A stretch of 45,339 nucleotides of DNA, from the NCBI GenBank assembly GCA_947627695.1, contig CANQXF010000018.1, forward strand, positions 1 through 45,339, read 5' to 3'. The stretch is from an uncultured Ruminiclostridium sp. (GTDB lineage: Bacteria > Bacillota > Clostridia > Oscillospirales > Ruminococcaceae). Made by a program: the position numbers and the translations under genes. Below are positions 32,556 to 41,186 of the stretch, piece after piece (within the stretch, counting starts at the first letter, position 1; each line of letters starts with the position of its first letter). The notes beneath the pieces are model-generated. The model worked only from the letters and a program-made list of their open reading frames with translations. It was not told where the DNA came from and ran no database searches.

Positions 32556-35500
32556 TTACATTGTACAGAAAAACTTCAGATCCTCAGATGTTATAACGTA
32601 AGTAAACTTCTGTCCCTTATATTCACCCGTATGATATTTTATGCCGCTTTTGTCCAGAATGGTCAACATCTCATTTATTGTTGCCTGCTCACCATTTCTG
32701 TTTGAATCATCAACAAAAATCACAAAGCTTTTTGCAAGGCAGTCAGGCAATACATTTAAAATATCCACTCTTGAATATTTTTTCGCTTTCCCTCCGAAAG
32801 GTGCATCTATGCATATAAGGTCAAATTTTTTCCCTTCTAACAATGTTGATAATCCCTCATAAGCGCATACTTCGTCATCATCTTTATAAGTCCCGTTATA
32901 AGTGATCTGCAGCTGACATACTTCTACATTTTGCGGAATAACGTTGGATTTTTCATAAAAGCTTATCCATTCAGAATCATGTTCAACAACCATATCCGAA
33001 GCGGCAGGGTTTGACAATGCGTATTGCGAGATCATCTTTGTAGTCTGACCGAGTCCCAACTCCAGAATGTTTTGCGGACGCCATTCATCCAATACACGAT
33101 ACAAAGCATATAAAAATGGATAACCTGCCGCCCATCTGCCGGGAGAAAATTTCTTGTCCTTAAGCCAATCTGAATTGGAAATAGTATTATTAAATATCGC
33201 TGACCACAATACCTCGCTTGATAATCTTTCAGTGGTATGACTGTTTGTTTTCATATTTTCGATTTTTTTATCAAGATTATTTAAAGTATTTTGCTGATTA
33301 GCCTGAGATGATCTAACCCCCTCTATTATTTTTTCGGTATTTTTTACTGAATTATCCTCTTGTTTTGATGGACCAACATATTGCTTTCGTATGTCAAACG
33401 GCGTCCATTCAATTTCAAACTCAACGATTTCTCCGTCTTCTACCTTTTTTGTGAATTTGAAAAACTTGTCATGCCATATTGAACGAGTATCATCAAATAT
33501 CGCTTTACCGTTACAAGTAAACCTGTTATAATCCAACCAGGCAGCTACCCTGTTTCCACTTGTATCTCGCAGATCCAAAGAACGTAAAACGACGCTTAAG
33601 GTTCCTGATTTGACACACTTCAGCGTGAAGCTTAATCTGCCGGCTTTAGAACAAAGGATATGCCCAACACCTTTTTCGTCGCAAAGAAAACCCGGCGTTC
33701 TGCCTTCGGCTTTTTTATCGCTTAATTCTATAATATACACGTCATTTTCTGCCGAACCGATGTTTTTGATGTCGATCCTCGACGTGGCATAATAATTTAC
33801 CAAAGGATTTTGAATACAGAAATATCCACTTTCGCTGTCTGCAACTTCAAAGATATATTGAGCGGATGTTTCATTCATCAAAGTTGGATTCAGAGAAATG
33901 TCATTCAGCACTTTGCATATTCCGAGCACCGCATATGCATCCTGTAAAGGGTGGTATTTCCTGCTGCATGAAACATCTGCGATATAGTTATATACATCTT
34001 CATTGTAATACTTCAGGAATGTTGATTTTGTTTCATCGGAAAGAAACGCCTTTTTGATTTTTGAAATAAGGGCGTCTGCTGAAATCTTCTCCTGCTGTTT
34101 CATCTCTCTGGGCTTCAGTTTTATTGTAAGCCCTGAATTGCTGTTATCGTTCGGCTTTAAATAAGGAAAGGTTTTATTTATGGTTTTTGCCATTTCCAAG
34201 ATCTGCGGCAACATACTCCTGTTTCCCTCAAATTTAAATTCAAGAAGCTCAGGGCAATACCTGTCATATATAACAGCATAAATCAACTGTTCATATACAT
34301 TCCCTTTGAATGCCGCTTTAATTTTACTAAGTCCAATATCACACAATGGCGGTATAGACAAAACATTAGCATAATAATTTTCCGCAACTGCTTTGCCAAA
34401 ATGATTTCTGTTGATCGTCTCACGGTACAAAGCAGTTTTTGTTAAAAGCTCGGAATAAGCTATCCTGTTTCCGTAGTGACCAAATTTTTCTTTTATCTGT
34501 TCATATCCATTGGACAGCATGCTCTCAACTAACGGTTCATTATAATATGAAGAGGCATGATATGAACGAAGTCTCCGAATTGCTTTCCTAATATAATTTT
34601 TTTCATTTTCAAACTGACCTGAGTGTCCTACTATCAGTTCCCCACCTGAGCCTGAAAACAGATATCTCGGCTTTTTCACTCTGCTCGTTTTAAAATAAAA
34701 TTGTTTGTGAAACAAAGCTTTCAAATACCAGGAAATATTAAATGCATCTTCATAACTGTAATTGTCAGCTTCTTGAGCAATTGCATCGTCGTTATTCAAA
34801 GAAAATCCAAAGCGTTCCGCGATTTGTGAAGCTATTTCAAAATCCTCACTATGAGTATAAAGACTGTCGTCAGACGAATGGACTTTTATTTTACTCAGAT
34901 CAATTCCTGATTTCACAACAAGCAGAAAGGCAGTCCGAGAATCAAATCCTCCGCTTAAATCAACTATTATATCTTCTCCGTTGTCACAAAGACCCTTAAT
35001 CAATTTCGTCCACTTATGATACCAGGTATCCAGCAACCTGATTCCTTCCTCAGAATCAATATCTACCGTATTTTCCTTATAATCAGTGAGTTTTGTTGAA
35101 ACAGACTTATCAGAAATATTGATTATTATTTGAGCGCTTCTGTCTACCAAGGATATTTCATTTACAGCAGTATCATTATAAGCTACCGAACACAAGTCTA
35201 TTGTCAAAAAATAATCCGCATATGCTTTATTAAACGTTATCTTTCTTCTTGTCTTTACGTAATCCAGTAAGTAGACGAAGGAATTACTAAGAGCAAAATA
35301 ATCTCCGTCTTTGTAAATATAGATTCCGAAACAACCGACAAAATCCTGCTTTATGATGATCTGATCATCACAGCGCTTTATATAAACGTAAGCACCTGTG
35401 CCGTCAGGTTCAGCGTCCCCGAGATAATTCAGATCATCGGTTATAACTCCGTCTGTTATGCAAAAGCCGTATATTTCGCTTGTCACCTCATCCAATCGTT

Positions 35501-35561
35501 CAGAATCTATTATAAAGAACTCCTTTTTCGGGTCGAAATTATTTTTTGACAGGTCTGACAT
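32556..35561 (-). CDS. Asparagine-synthetase-like ATPase fused to a methyltransferase-like domain
   Basis: The 1001-residue fusion begins with a glutamine-amidotransferase-like fold (about 1-150) that lacks the N-terminal catalytic cysteine. An asparagine-synthetase-type PP-loop domain follows, with IIVDLSGGFDSRTAF near residues 197-211 and HSEDFEIASQIAERFGF after it. A probable beta-sandwich (about 590-745) comes next, then a coiled coil (about 755-785). The last ~200 residues carry NILELGLGQTTKMISQY near 830 and FDLICIDAPFGG near 920, the pattern of a Rossmann SAM-dependent methyltransferase. Ammonia from glutamine cannot be released without the cysteine, so amidation or another ATP-dependent ligation using a different donor is more likely. 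The start follows AAGGAG. It lies in the surface-glycan cluster, so modification of a sugar acid such as glucuronate is possible but inferred. Confidence 0.8.
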   Translation of the reverse strand: MSDLSKNNFDPKKEFFIIDSERLDEVTSEIYGFCITDGVITDDLNYLGDAEPDGTGAYVYIKRCDDQIIIKQDFVGCFGIYIYKDGDYFALSNSFVYLLDYVKTRRKITFNKAYADYFLTIDLCSVAYNDTAVNEISLVDRSAQIIINISDKSVSTKLTDYKENTVDIDSEEGIRLLDTWYHKWTKLIKGLCDNGEDIIVDLSGGFDSRTAFLLVVKSGIDLSKIKVHSSDDSLYTHSEDFEIASQIAERFGFSLNNDDAIAQEADNYSYEDAFNISWYLKALFHKQFYFKTSRVKKPRYLFSGSGGELIVGHSGQFENEKNYIRKAIRRLRSYHASSYYNEPLVESMLSNGYEQIKEKFGHYGNRIAYSELLTKTALYRETINRNHFGKAVAENYYANVLSIPPLCDIGLSKIKAAFKGNVYEQLIYAVIYDRYCPELLEFKFEGNRSMLPQILEMAKTINKTFPYLKPNDNSNSGLTIKLKPREMKQQEKISADALISKIKKAFLSDETKSTFLKYYNEDVYNYIADVSCSRKYHPLQDAYAVLGICKVLNDISLNPTLMNETSAQYIFEVADSESGYFCIQNPLVNYYATSRIDIKNIGSAENDVYIIELSDKKAEGRTPGFLCDEKGVGHILCSKAGRLSFTLKCVKSGTLSVVLRSLDLRDTSGNRVAAWLDYNRFTCNGKAIFDDTRSIWHDKFFKFTKKVEDGEIVEFEIEWTPFDIRKQYVGPSKQEDNSVKNTEKIIEGVRSSQANQQNTLNNLDKKIENMKTNSHTTERLSSEVLWSAIFNNTISNSDWLKDKKFSPGRWAAGYPFLYALYRVLDEWRPQNILELGLGQTTKMISQYALSNPAASDMVVEHDSEWISFYEKSNVIPQNVEVCQLQITYNGTYKDDDEVCAYEGLSTLLEGKKFDLICIDAPFGGKAKKYSRVDILNVLPDCLAKSFVIFVDDSNRNGEQATINEMLTILDKSGIKYHTGEYKGQKFTYVITSEDLKFFCTM

Positions 35562-35595
35562 ATTAATTTACTCCTTATTGAATTTATGTATTTTA

Positions 35596-38500
35596 TCACA
35601 AATATTTTTCCAAGACCCATTTTCCGGTAGGCTGACCGTTGCTTTGGATAAACATTCGTGCGTCCTTTCCTTCACTCTTGGAAAAGAAAGTGATATAAGC
35701 CCTGTTGGATGACAGCTTAACTATCTGTAAAATTCCTTGATTTGCAGGCAAGGAAGAGGGTTTAAGTTCACCTGATTCAACAATAAGAATATGCTTGTTG
35801 GGCGTCATATTATATACTGATTCTATTGACGCTCCTTTTTGCAAACCTATTTTCGACAAAGATGTAATTATCTTCATATCAGATTGTTGAGCTTTAATTT
35901 TCCTGATCTGCTGTTCAGCGTCTTTCAGTTTTTGCATCAGAACTTTGTTTTGCTTTTCCATTTTTAGGTTCTTTATATAAAGGATCTGCGTTTGCGAAAC
36001 AAACATAGGGTCATTCATAATACAATTATTGATTATGTTCAGGCCAAATTCTGAATCCGCCCAATTAATTATTTTTTTCCACTGAATATCATTCCTGTTT
36101 CTATCGACATTGCTCTTCCACAAAGCAGTTTCCTGAGAGCCCTGGACATATTTCAGATTTTTGAAATTTGAAACACAAACTGTGGGAACGCCACAAATGC
36201 ACTCATTTATTTTCAGCCATAGGTCGTCTGCGTGTAGGCAGGTCTTTTTTATAGTTTCCATATCAAATAATTCCTTGCCGAATATTCCGGACGGATATAA
36301 TGCGCCTGCTACCCCGGTAGCAAGAAGTTGCATGGACTCCTGCAGCTTTATGCCGTCGTATTCCATTATCCACTCGTTGTATGGAAGGATTTTACCGTTT
36401 TCGTCAACAGAAATAAGATGAGTGCGAATAGCCGACACTGCTTTAGGATAAAGAAGATATCCGATAAACAACTCGCCTATTGTTGTTTCAGGATACAAAA
36501 GATCATCATCTGCTGTTATTATGATAGCATCAGGAAATTTTTGCATTGTATAGTAATATTTATTGTGTGGACAAAGGTTTTCATCGCACCATAACAGTTC
36601 CAGCTTCTCATCATTTACAAGCTGCATTATATCAGCAGGAAGATCAGCTTCTTTTCCGGGGAATTCACATTCAGTAAGGCATAAAACGATTCGGTCTGCC
36701 GGCAATTTTTGATTCAGCAGGGAATCCACTACCTGAGAAACTCCGTCTATTCGTGCAGGATATGAGGTCAGAGATACGATCTTTTCCGTATCATAAGCCT
36801 TTACAAGCGTTTCATATTCTACTTCTTTAAGTACACGGTATTTGGGGTATAACTGTGGATTTAAATTTTCCTCGCTCACATCATCAAACATTTCACGGTT
36901 TAAATATTCGTGTGCCAACTCATAAAATTTTTTTGCGATCTCGTCGTGAATATCAATAATATTATGTTCTAATGCGAACGCAAAATTATCCACTACAAAA
37001 TAAATTATTGAATTTTCGATCTCATCTTCATATGAAAGCTTCTGTGCCTGCTCAACGGCGCTGTTTACTGCGGTAATAACATTAAGAAGCTTTTTGTGTT
37101 TTTCGTCTGTTATTGAACCGGAAAGCCCGCGATTATAATGAAGAAGCTCGTCTTTCAGATAAGATATCCTTTCAGCCTTGGCAACGCTTACTGCAGCGAA
37201 AGTAATATCGTTGTTTGAAGATATCTCCTCAAATTTAAGCCCATGTTTTTTTACAAAATCCGACCTATACAATTTATTCCATGGTGTAGGATTGACAACG
37301 GTCATAATACGGTCGGGGCAATCCATATAATTAAACGTTTCCTTGTCAGAATCCAAAAATTCCGTATGAATTCCAACTCTGTGAGAATATACGTTTTGCG
37401 CATCTGTCTGAGTAAAATTAAACGCAACGATATCGGCATCTGTTTCGATTGCTCTCGCCACTGTCTTTTCCAGAAGCTCGGCATCAAATACATCGTCGCC
37501 GTCAAGAAAAATCATGTATTCGCCATTTGCCATACCTATGCCCGTATTCCGAGCTGCTCCGGCTCCTGCATTTTCTTGCCGAACGATTTTTATTCTTTGA
37601 TCGAATGAACGATAATCTTCCAGAATATCCGCCGTATGATCCGTTGAACCGTCGTCTACGCATATTATCTCAATATTTTCAAGAGTCTGAAAAACAACAG
37701 TGTCCATGCTTCTTCTGAGATACGGCTCCAGATTAAACATAGGCATTATTACGGAAACCAACGGTGCTGACGTGTTATCGATCTCCTGAAGTTCATTCAT
37801 AATTTCAACCATTTCAAAATACTGGTCTTTATTATAAAATGCGCTCTCAGGCATATCCAGAATATCCAACGTTCTGAAGTTACGGTGTTTCAGCTGCTGA
37901 CGAACCAATCTTTTAAACGAGCCTGTAAAACTATGCATTGTAAATAATGAAAAATCTAACGCCCAATTTACAAAGCTCTGTTTGAATGAAGGATATGTGC
38001 CTCTTTCCATAAGGAACTGTTTAAGGCAATAAAGGGCATCATAATAACACGACGTACATAATTCAAATGCTTTGGACATACTTCTTTCATGACCTATTCT
38101 ATGATGCACAAATATCTTATCTATTGTTGTAATTTTTTCTGCTGCGGAAAGAGCAGAAAAAGTAAACGCCATGTCGTTGCAAACGGGTATACTCTGAAAC
38201 TCGATCCTGTTCTCCTCAACAAATGAACGCTTGTACAGCTTATCCCAAGCCGTACAGCTGGTCATTGTAAAAATATTGTCCGCACAGTCATGAGATGAAA
38301 AAGGACGATGCTCAGGCATTACTTCAAGCTTAAGCGTCCACGGACATTCGTGGAACTGCTTTGTCTGTTCGTCAAACTGGTCGCATCTGAAAGCGCATAT
38401 CTGGGAATCCGTCTCTTTAATGGCCGTATATGCCGCTTCCAGCATATCAGGCTCAAAAAAGTCGTCTGCGTCAAGGAAAGAAATATATTCTCCTTCTGCA

Positions 38501-39729
38501 AGCTTCATACCTGCATTACGGCTTTCGCCCGCATTGGAATGTTCTTTATCAACAATAATAATTCTGTCATCACGTAACTCATATTCCTTGAGGATATCAG
38601 CGGTGCTGTCTGTGGAGCCGTCGTTCACACAGATTATTTGAATTTCCTGAAGTGTCTGTCTGCATACGCTGTCCAGGCACTGACGAATGTACTTTTCTCC
38701 GTTATATACGGGTATAACGACGGAGACCACGGCCTGACCCATTATCCTTTCCAGACGCTTGTACTCATGATCATACAAAAAATAGGACGGATCGTTATTA
38801 AGAATATCCAGCTTTTCAAAATATTCTTCTCTGCATTTTTGTTTTACTTCTCTGCTCAATTCCTGATCAAGCGTGTCAATATTCCAAAGACTGAAATTCA
38901 GCGCCCAGTTTACAAAGCTGTGCCTGAAAATATCATACGTCCCGTCGGCAATAAGCTGTTCCTTTAACGCCATAAGCGCAAGATAAAAGTTGTCCCATGA
39001 CAATTCACGAGTTACGGATAAAGTGTTGTATGCGTTTATTCTTCTGTGAGCAAAAAGCGTGTTCATTACATAAATGCTTTTTGCTTTGGAATAAAGGTAA
39101 AATACAAAAAACATATCGTTAGAGGTACGTATCTCCTGAAAGCGAGCATTGTTTTCCTCTACGAAATCTCTTCTGAACAGCTTGTCCCACGCCCAGCCGC
39201 AGCCTATGTTGAATATCCTGTCAGGTATATCCATAGCGCCGAACGGATTGATGTCAGGCAGCACGTCATCTCTTATGCTGTAATCGCAGGGTACAAATTT
39301 CTGCTCCTGCTCATCATAGAAATCGGATCTGAAAACAACTATATCCGCGTCCTCGACCTTTGCGGCATAGTACGCCTTTTTCAGCATATCGGGTTCAAAA
39401 AAATCATCTGAATCCAGAATGGACAGATACTCGCCCTTAGCTTCCTGCAAGCCCTTGTTGCGTGCTGCTCCGGCTCCTGCGTGCTCCTGTCTGATTATCC
39501 TTATCCTGCTGTCCTTTAACTGATACTCTTCCAGTATTTGCAGTGATGAATCAGTTGAACCGTCATCAACACAAATAATTTCAATATTTTTGAGTGTTTG
39601 TCCTATAACACTGTCCAGGCACTGTCTCAGATATGCTTCCACGTTATATACGGCAATTATGACTGATACCATCGGCGAATCGTTTGCGACGGGTCTTGAC
39701 GTATTTGTGTCGATAGATTTTTTGTTCAT
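35596..39729 (-). CDS. Giant glycosyltransferase with four catalytic domains
   Basis: The start chosen is ATG at 39729, preceded by AGAGAGG. A further upstream ATG (39825) would overlap ugd and lacks family sequence. The 1377-residue protein has three GT2 (GT-A) domains. They begin VSVIIAVYNVEAYLRQCLDS near residue 20, VVSVVIPVYNGEKYIRQC near 330 and VSVIMPMFNLEPYLRRSM near 655. Each has its acidic triad: LDSDDFFEP, LDADDFFEP and LDGDDVFDA. A fourth, different transferase-like domain starts KIVSLTSYPARIDGV near 985 and has IIITADDDLLYP. A coiled coil (about 1260-1290) and a small C-terminal beta domain follow. It may assemble a whole repeat unit of the polysaccharide. It lies between ugd and the Asn-synthetase-like fusion. 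Confidence 0.88.
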   Translation of the reverse strand: MNKKSIDTNTSRPVANDSPMVSVIIAVYNVEAYLRQCLDSVIGQTLKNIEIICVDDGSTDSSLQILEEYQLKDSRIRIIRQEHAGAGAARNKGLQEAKGEYLSILDSDDFFEPDMLKKAYYAAKVEDADIVVFRSDFYDEQEQKFVPCDYSIRDDVLPDINPFGAMDIPDRIFNIGCGWAWDKLFRRDFVEENNARFQEIRTSNDMFFVFYLYSKAKSIYVMNTLFAHRRINAYNTLSVTRELSWDNFYLALMALKEQLIADGTYDIFRHSFVNWALNFSLWNIDTLDQELSREVKQKCREEYFEKLDILNNDPSYFLYDHEYKRLERIMGQAVVSVVIPVYNGEKYIRQCLDSVCRQTLQEIQIICVNDGSTDSTADILKEYELRDDRIIIVDKEHSNAGESRNAGMKLAEGEYISFLDADDFFEPDMLEAAYTAIKETDSQICAFRCDQFDEQTKQFHECPWTLKLEVMPEHRPFSSHDCADNIFTMTSCTAWDKLYKRSFVEENRIEFQSIPVCNDMAFTFSALSAAEKITTIDKIFVHHRIGHERSMSKAFELCTSCYYDALYCLKQFLMERGTYPSFKQSFVNWALDFSLFTMHSFTGSFKRLVRQQLKHRNFRTLDILDMPESAFYNKDQYFEMVEIMNELQEIDNTSAPLVSVIMPMFNLEPYLRRSMDTVVFQTLENIEIICVDDGSTDHTADILEDYRSFDQRIKIVRQENAGAGAARNTGIGMANGEYMIFLDGDDVFDAELLEKTVARAIETDADIVAFNFTQTDAQNVYSHRVGIHTEFLDSDKETFNYMDCPDRIMTVVNPTPWNKLYRSDFVKKHGLKFEEISSNNDITFAAVSVAKAERISYLKDELLHYNRGLSGSITDEKHKKLLNVITAVNSAVEQAQKLSYEDEIENSIIYFVVDNFAFALEHNIIDIHDEIAKKFYELAHEYLNREMFDDVSEENLNPQLYPKYRVLKEVEYETLVKAYDTEKIVSLTSYPARIDGVSQVVDSLLNQKLPADRIVLCLTECEFPGKEADLPADIMQLVNDEKLELLWCDENLCPHNKYYYTMQKFPDAIIITADDDLLYPETTIGELFIGYLLYPKAVSAIRTHLISVDENGKILPYNEWIMEYDGIKLQESMQLLATGVAGALYPSGIFGKELFDMETIKKTCLHADDLWLKINECICGVPTVCVSNFKNLKYVQGSQETALWKSNVDRNRNDIQWKKIINWADSEFGLNIINNCIMNDPMFVSQTQILYIKNLKMEKQNKVLMQKLKDAEQQIRKIKAQQSDMKIITSLSKIGLQKGASIESVYNMTPNKHILIVESGELKPSSLPANQGILQIVKLSSNRAYITFFSKSEGKDARMFIQSNGQPTGKWVLEKYL

Positions 39730-39760
39730 AACTGATACCTCTCTGTAATTATTTGAATTT

Positions 39761-40975
39761 TCAATCTCTTTTAAAAATGTCTTTCGTGTACACTTTTTCA
39801 GCGACATCGTCCAGACAGCTGTCATATCTGTTTGCGATTATTATATCGCAGACCTGTTTGAATTTTAAAATGTCGTTTATTATCGGCGTATCTTCAAATA
39901 AAGCGCCGTCTTCAAGCGTCGGCTCATAAACAACCAGCTTTGCTCCCGCCGCTTTAAGACGCTTCATAATGCCCTGTACCGAGCTGTGACGGAAATTATC
40001 GCTGTTGCTCTTCATTGTAAGTCTGAATATTCCCACCACAGGCGGTTTATCCGACGACGCTTTGCCGTATCCCGCTTTTTCAAGTACGCGGCGGGCAATA
40101 AAATCCTTTCTCGTGCGGTTGCTCTCAACTATCGCTCCGATAAGGCTTTCCGGAACGTCACGATAGTTTGCAAGCAGCTGCTTGGTGTCCTTCGGCAGGC
40201 AATACCCGCCGTAGCCGAAGCTGGGATTGTTGTAAAAATCCCCTATCCTAGGGTCAAGACAGACTCCAGATATTATTTGTCTGCTGTCAAGCCCTTTCAT
40301 TTCCGCATATGTATCCAGCTCGTTGAAATAACTTACTCTGAGAGCAAGATATGTATTGGCAAATAATTTTACCGCTTCCGCTTCAGTTGAACCCATATGA
40401 AGAACAGGAATATTTTCCTTTACTGCACCTTCCCGCATAAGCACCGAATACTTTTCCGCCGCTTTTACAAGGTCAGGATTCGCCGTGTCATAGCCGATTA
40501 TTATCCTTGACGGATAAAGGTTATCGTACAAAGCCTTGGATTCTCTCAGAAATTCAGGACTGAACATTATTTTTTCATACCCTGTTTTTTCCCTAAGCTC
40601 CTGCGTATATCCGACAGGAATAGTAGATTTGATAACTATGACAGCATTTTTATTGCAGCCCAGTATTTTTTCTACCGTGTCTTCAATATACGATGTGTCA
40701 AAATAATTTTTTTCATGATCATAATTTGTCGGAACAGCAATAATGATCATCTCTGCATCAGAATAAGCCGCCTCAGCATCAACTGTCGCAATCAGATTTA
40801 ATTCCTTTTCTTTAAAATATTTTTCGATCTCCTCATCTGCAATAGGGGATCTTCTCTGATTTACCATATTGACCTTATCCTCGATAACATCAACTGCGGT
40901 AACCTCGTTGTTCTGTGCGAGCAGAGTCGCTATTGATAATCCCACATATCCAAGGCCAGCAACAGCAATTTTCAT
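39761..40975 (-). CDS. ugd: UDP-glucose 6-dehydrogenase
   Basis: This 404-residue nucleotide-sugar dehydrogenase oxidises UDP-glucose to UDP-glucuronate with two NAD+. It has the N-terminal [10 protein letters not shown] nucleotide-binding motif, [28 protein letters not shown] and the catalytic cysteine in [15 protein letters not shown] near residue 259. [17 protein letters not shown] in the C-terminal domain is also typical. The short 404-residue form is common in Firmicutes capsule loci. It has an AAAGGAG ribosome binding site and supplies uronic acid for the cluster. A 211-bp gap upstream (40976-41186) holds no gene. Confidence 0.93.
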   Translation of the reverse strand: MKIAVAGLGYVGLSIATLLAQNNEVTAVDVIEDKVNMVNQRRSPIADEEIEKYFKEKELNLIATVDAEAAYSDAEMIIIAVPTNYDHEKNYFDTSYIEDTVEKILGCNKNAVIVIKSTIPVGYTQELREKTGYEKIMFSPEFLRESKALYDNLYPSRIIIGYDTANPDLVKAAEKYSVLMREGAVKENIPVLHMGSTEAEAVKLFANTYLALRVSYFNELDTYAEMKGLDSRQIISGVCLDPRIGDFYNNPSFGYGGYCLPKDTKQLLANYRDVPESLIGAIVESNRTRKDFIARRVLEKAGYGKASSDKPPVVGIFRLTMKSNSDNFRHSSVQGIMKRLKAAGAKLVVYEPTLEDGALFEDTPIINDILKFKQVCDIIIANRYDSCLDDVAEKVYTKDIFKRD

Positions 40976-41186
40976 TTTTATCTCCTTTTTTTATATATCT
41001 TGATTGCTTATAGTGCAAGTGTTTTTATCCTTTACTTTGCGATTGATTTGCACCCGCCGACTGCCAAAACGCAGTTTTCTGAAACGACCTCATTGAGACT
41101 ACTCATCAGTATTTATGAAATATAGCCCTCAAAGGAATTTGCTGCGGTTGACAGTCTTTTCGTCATATTTCTTAAACCCTGATTTA

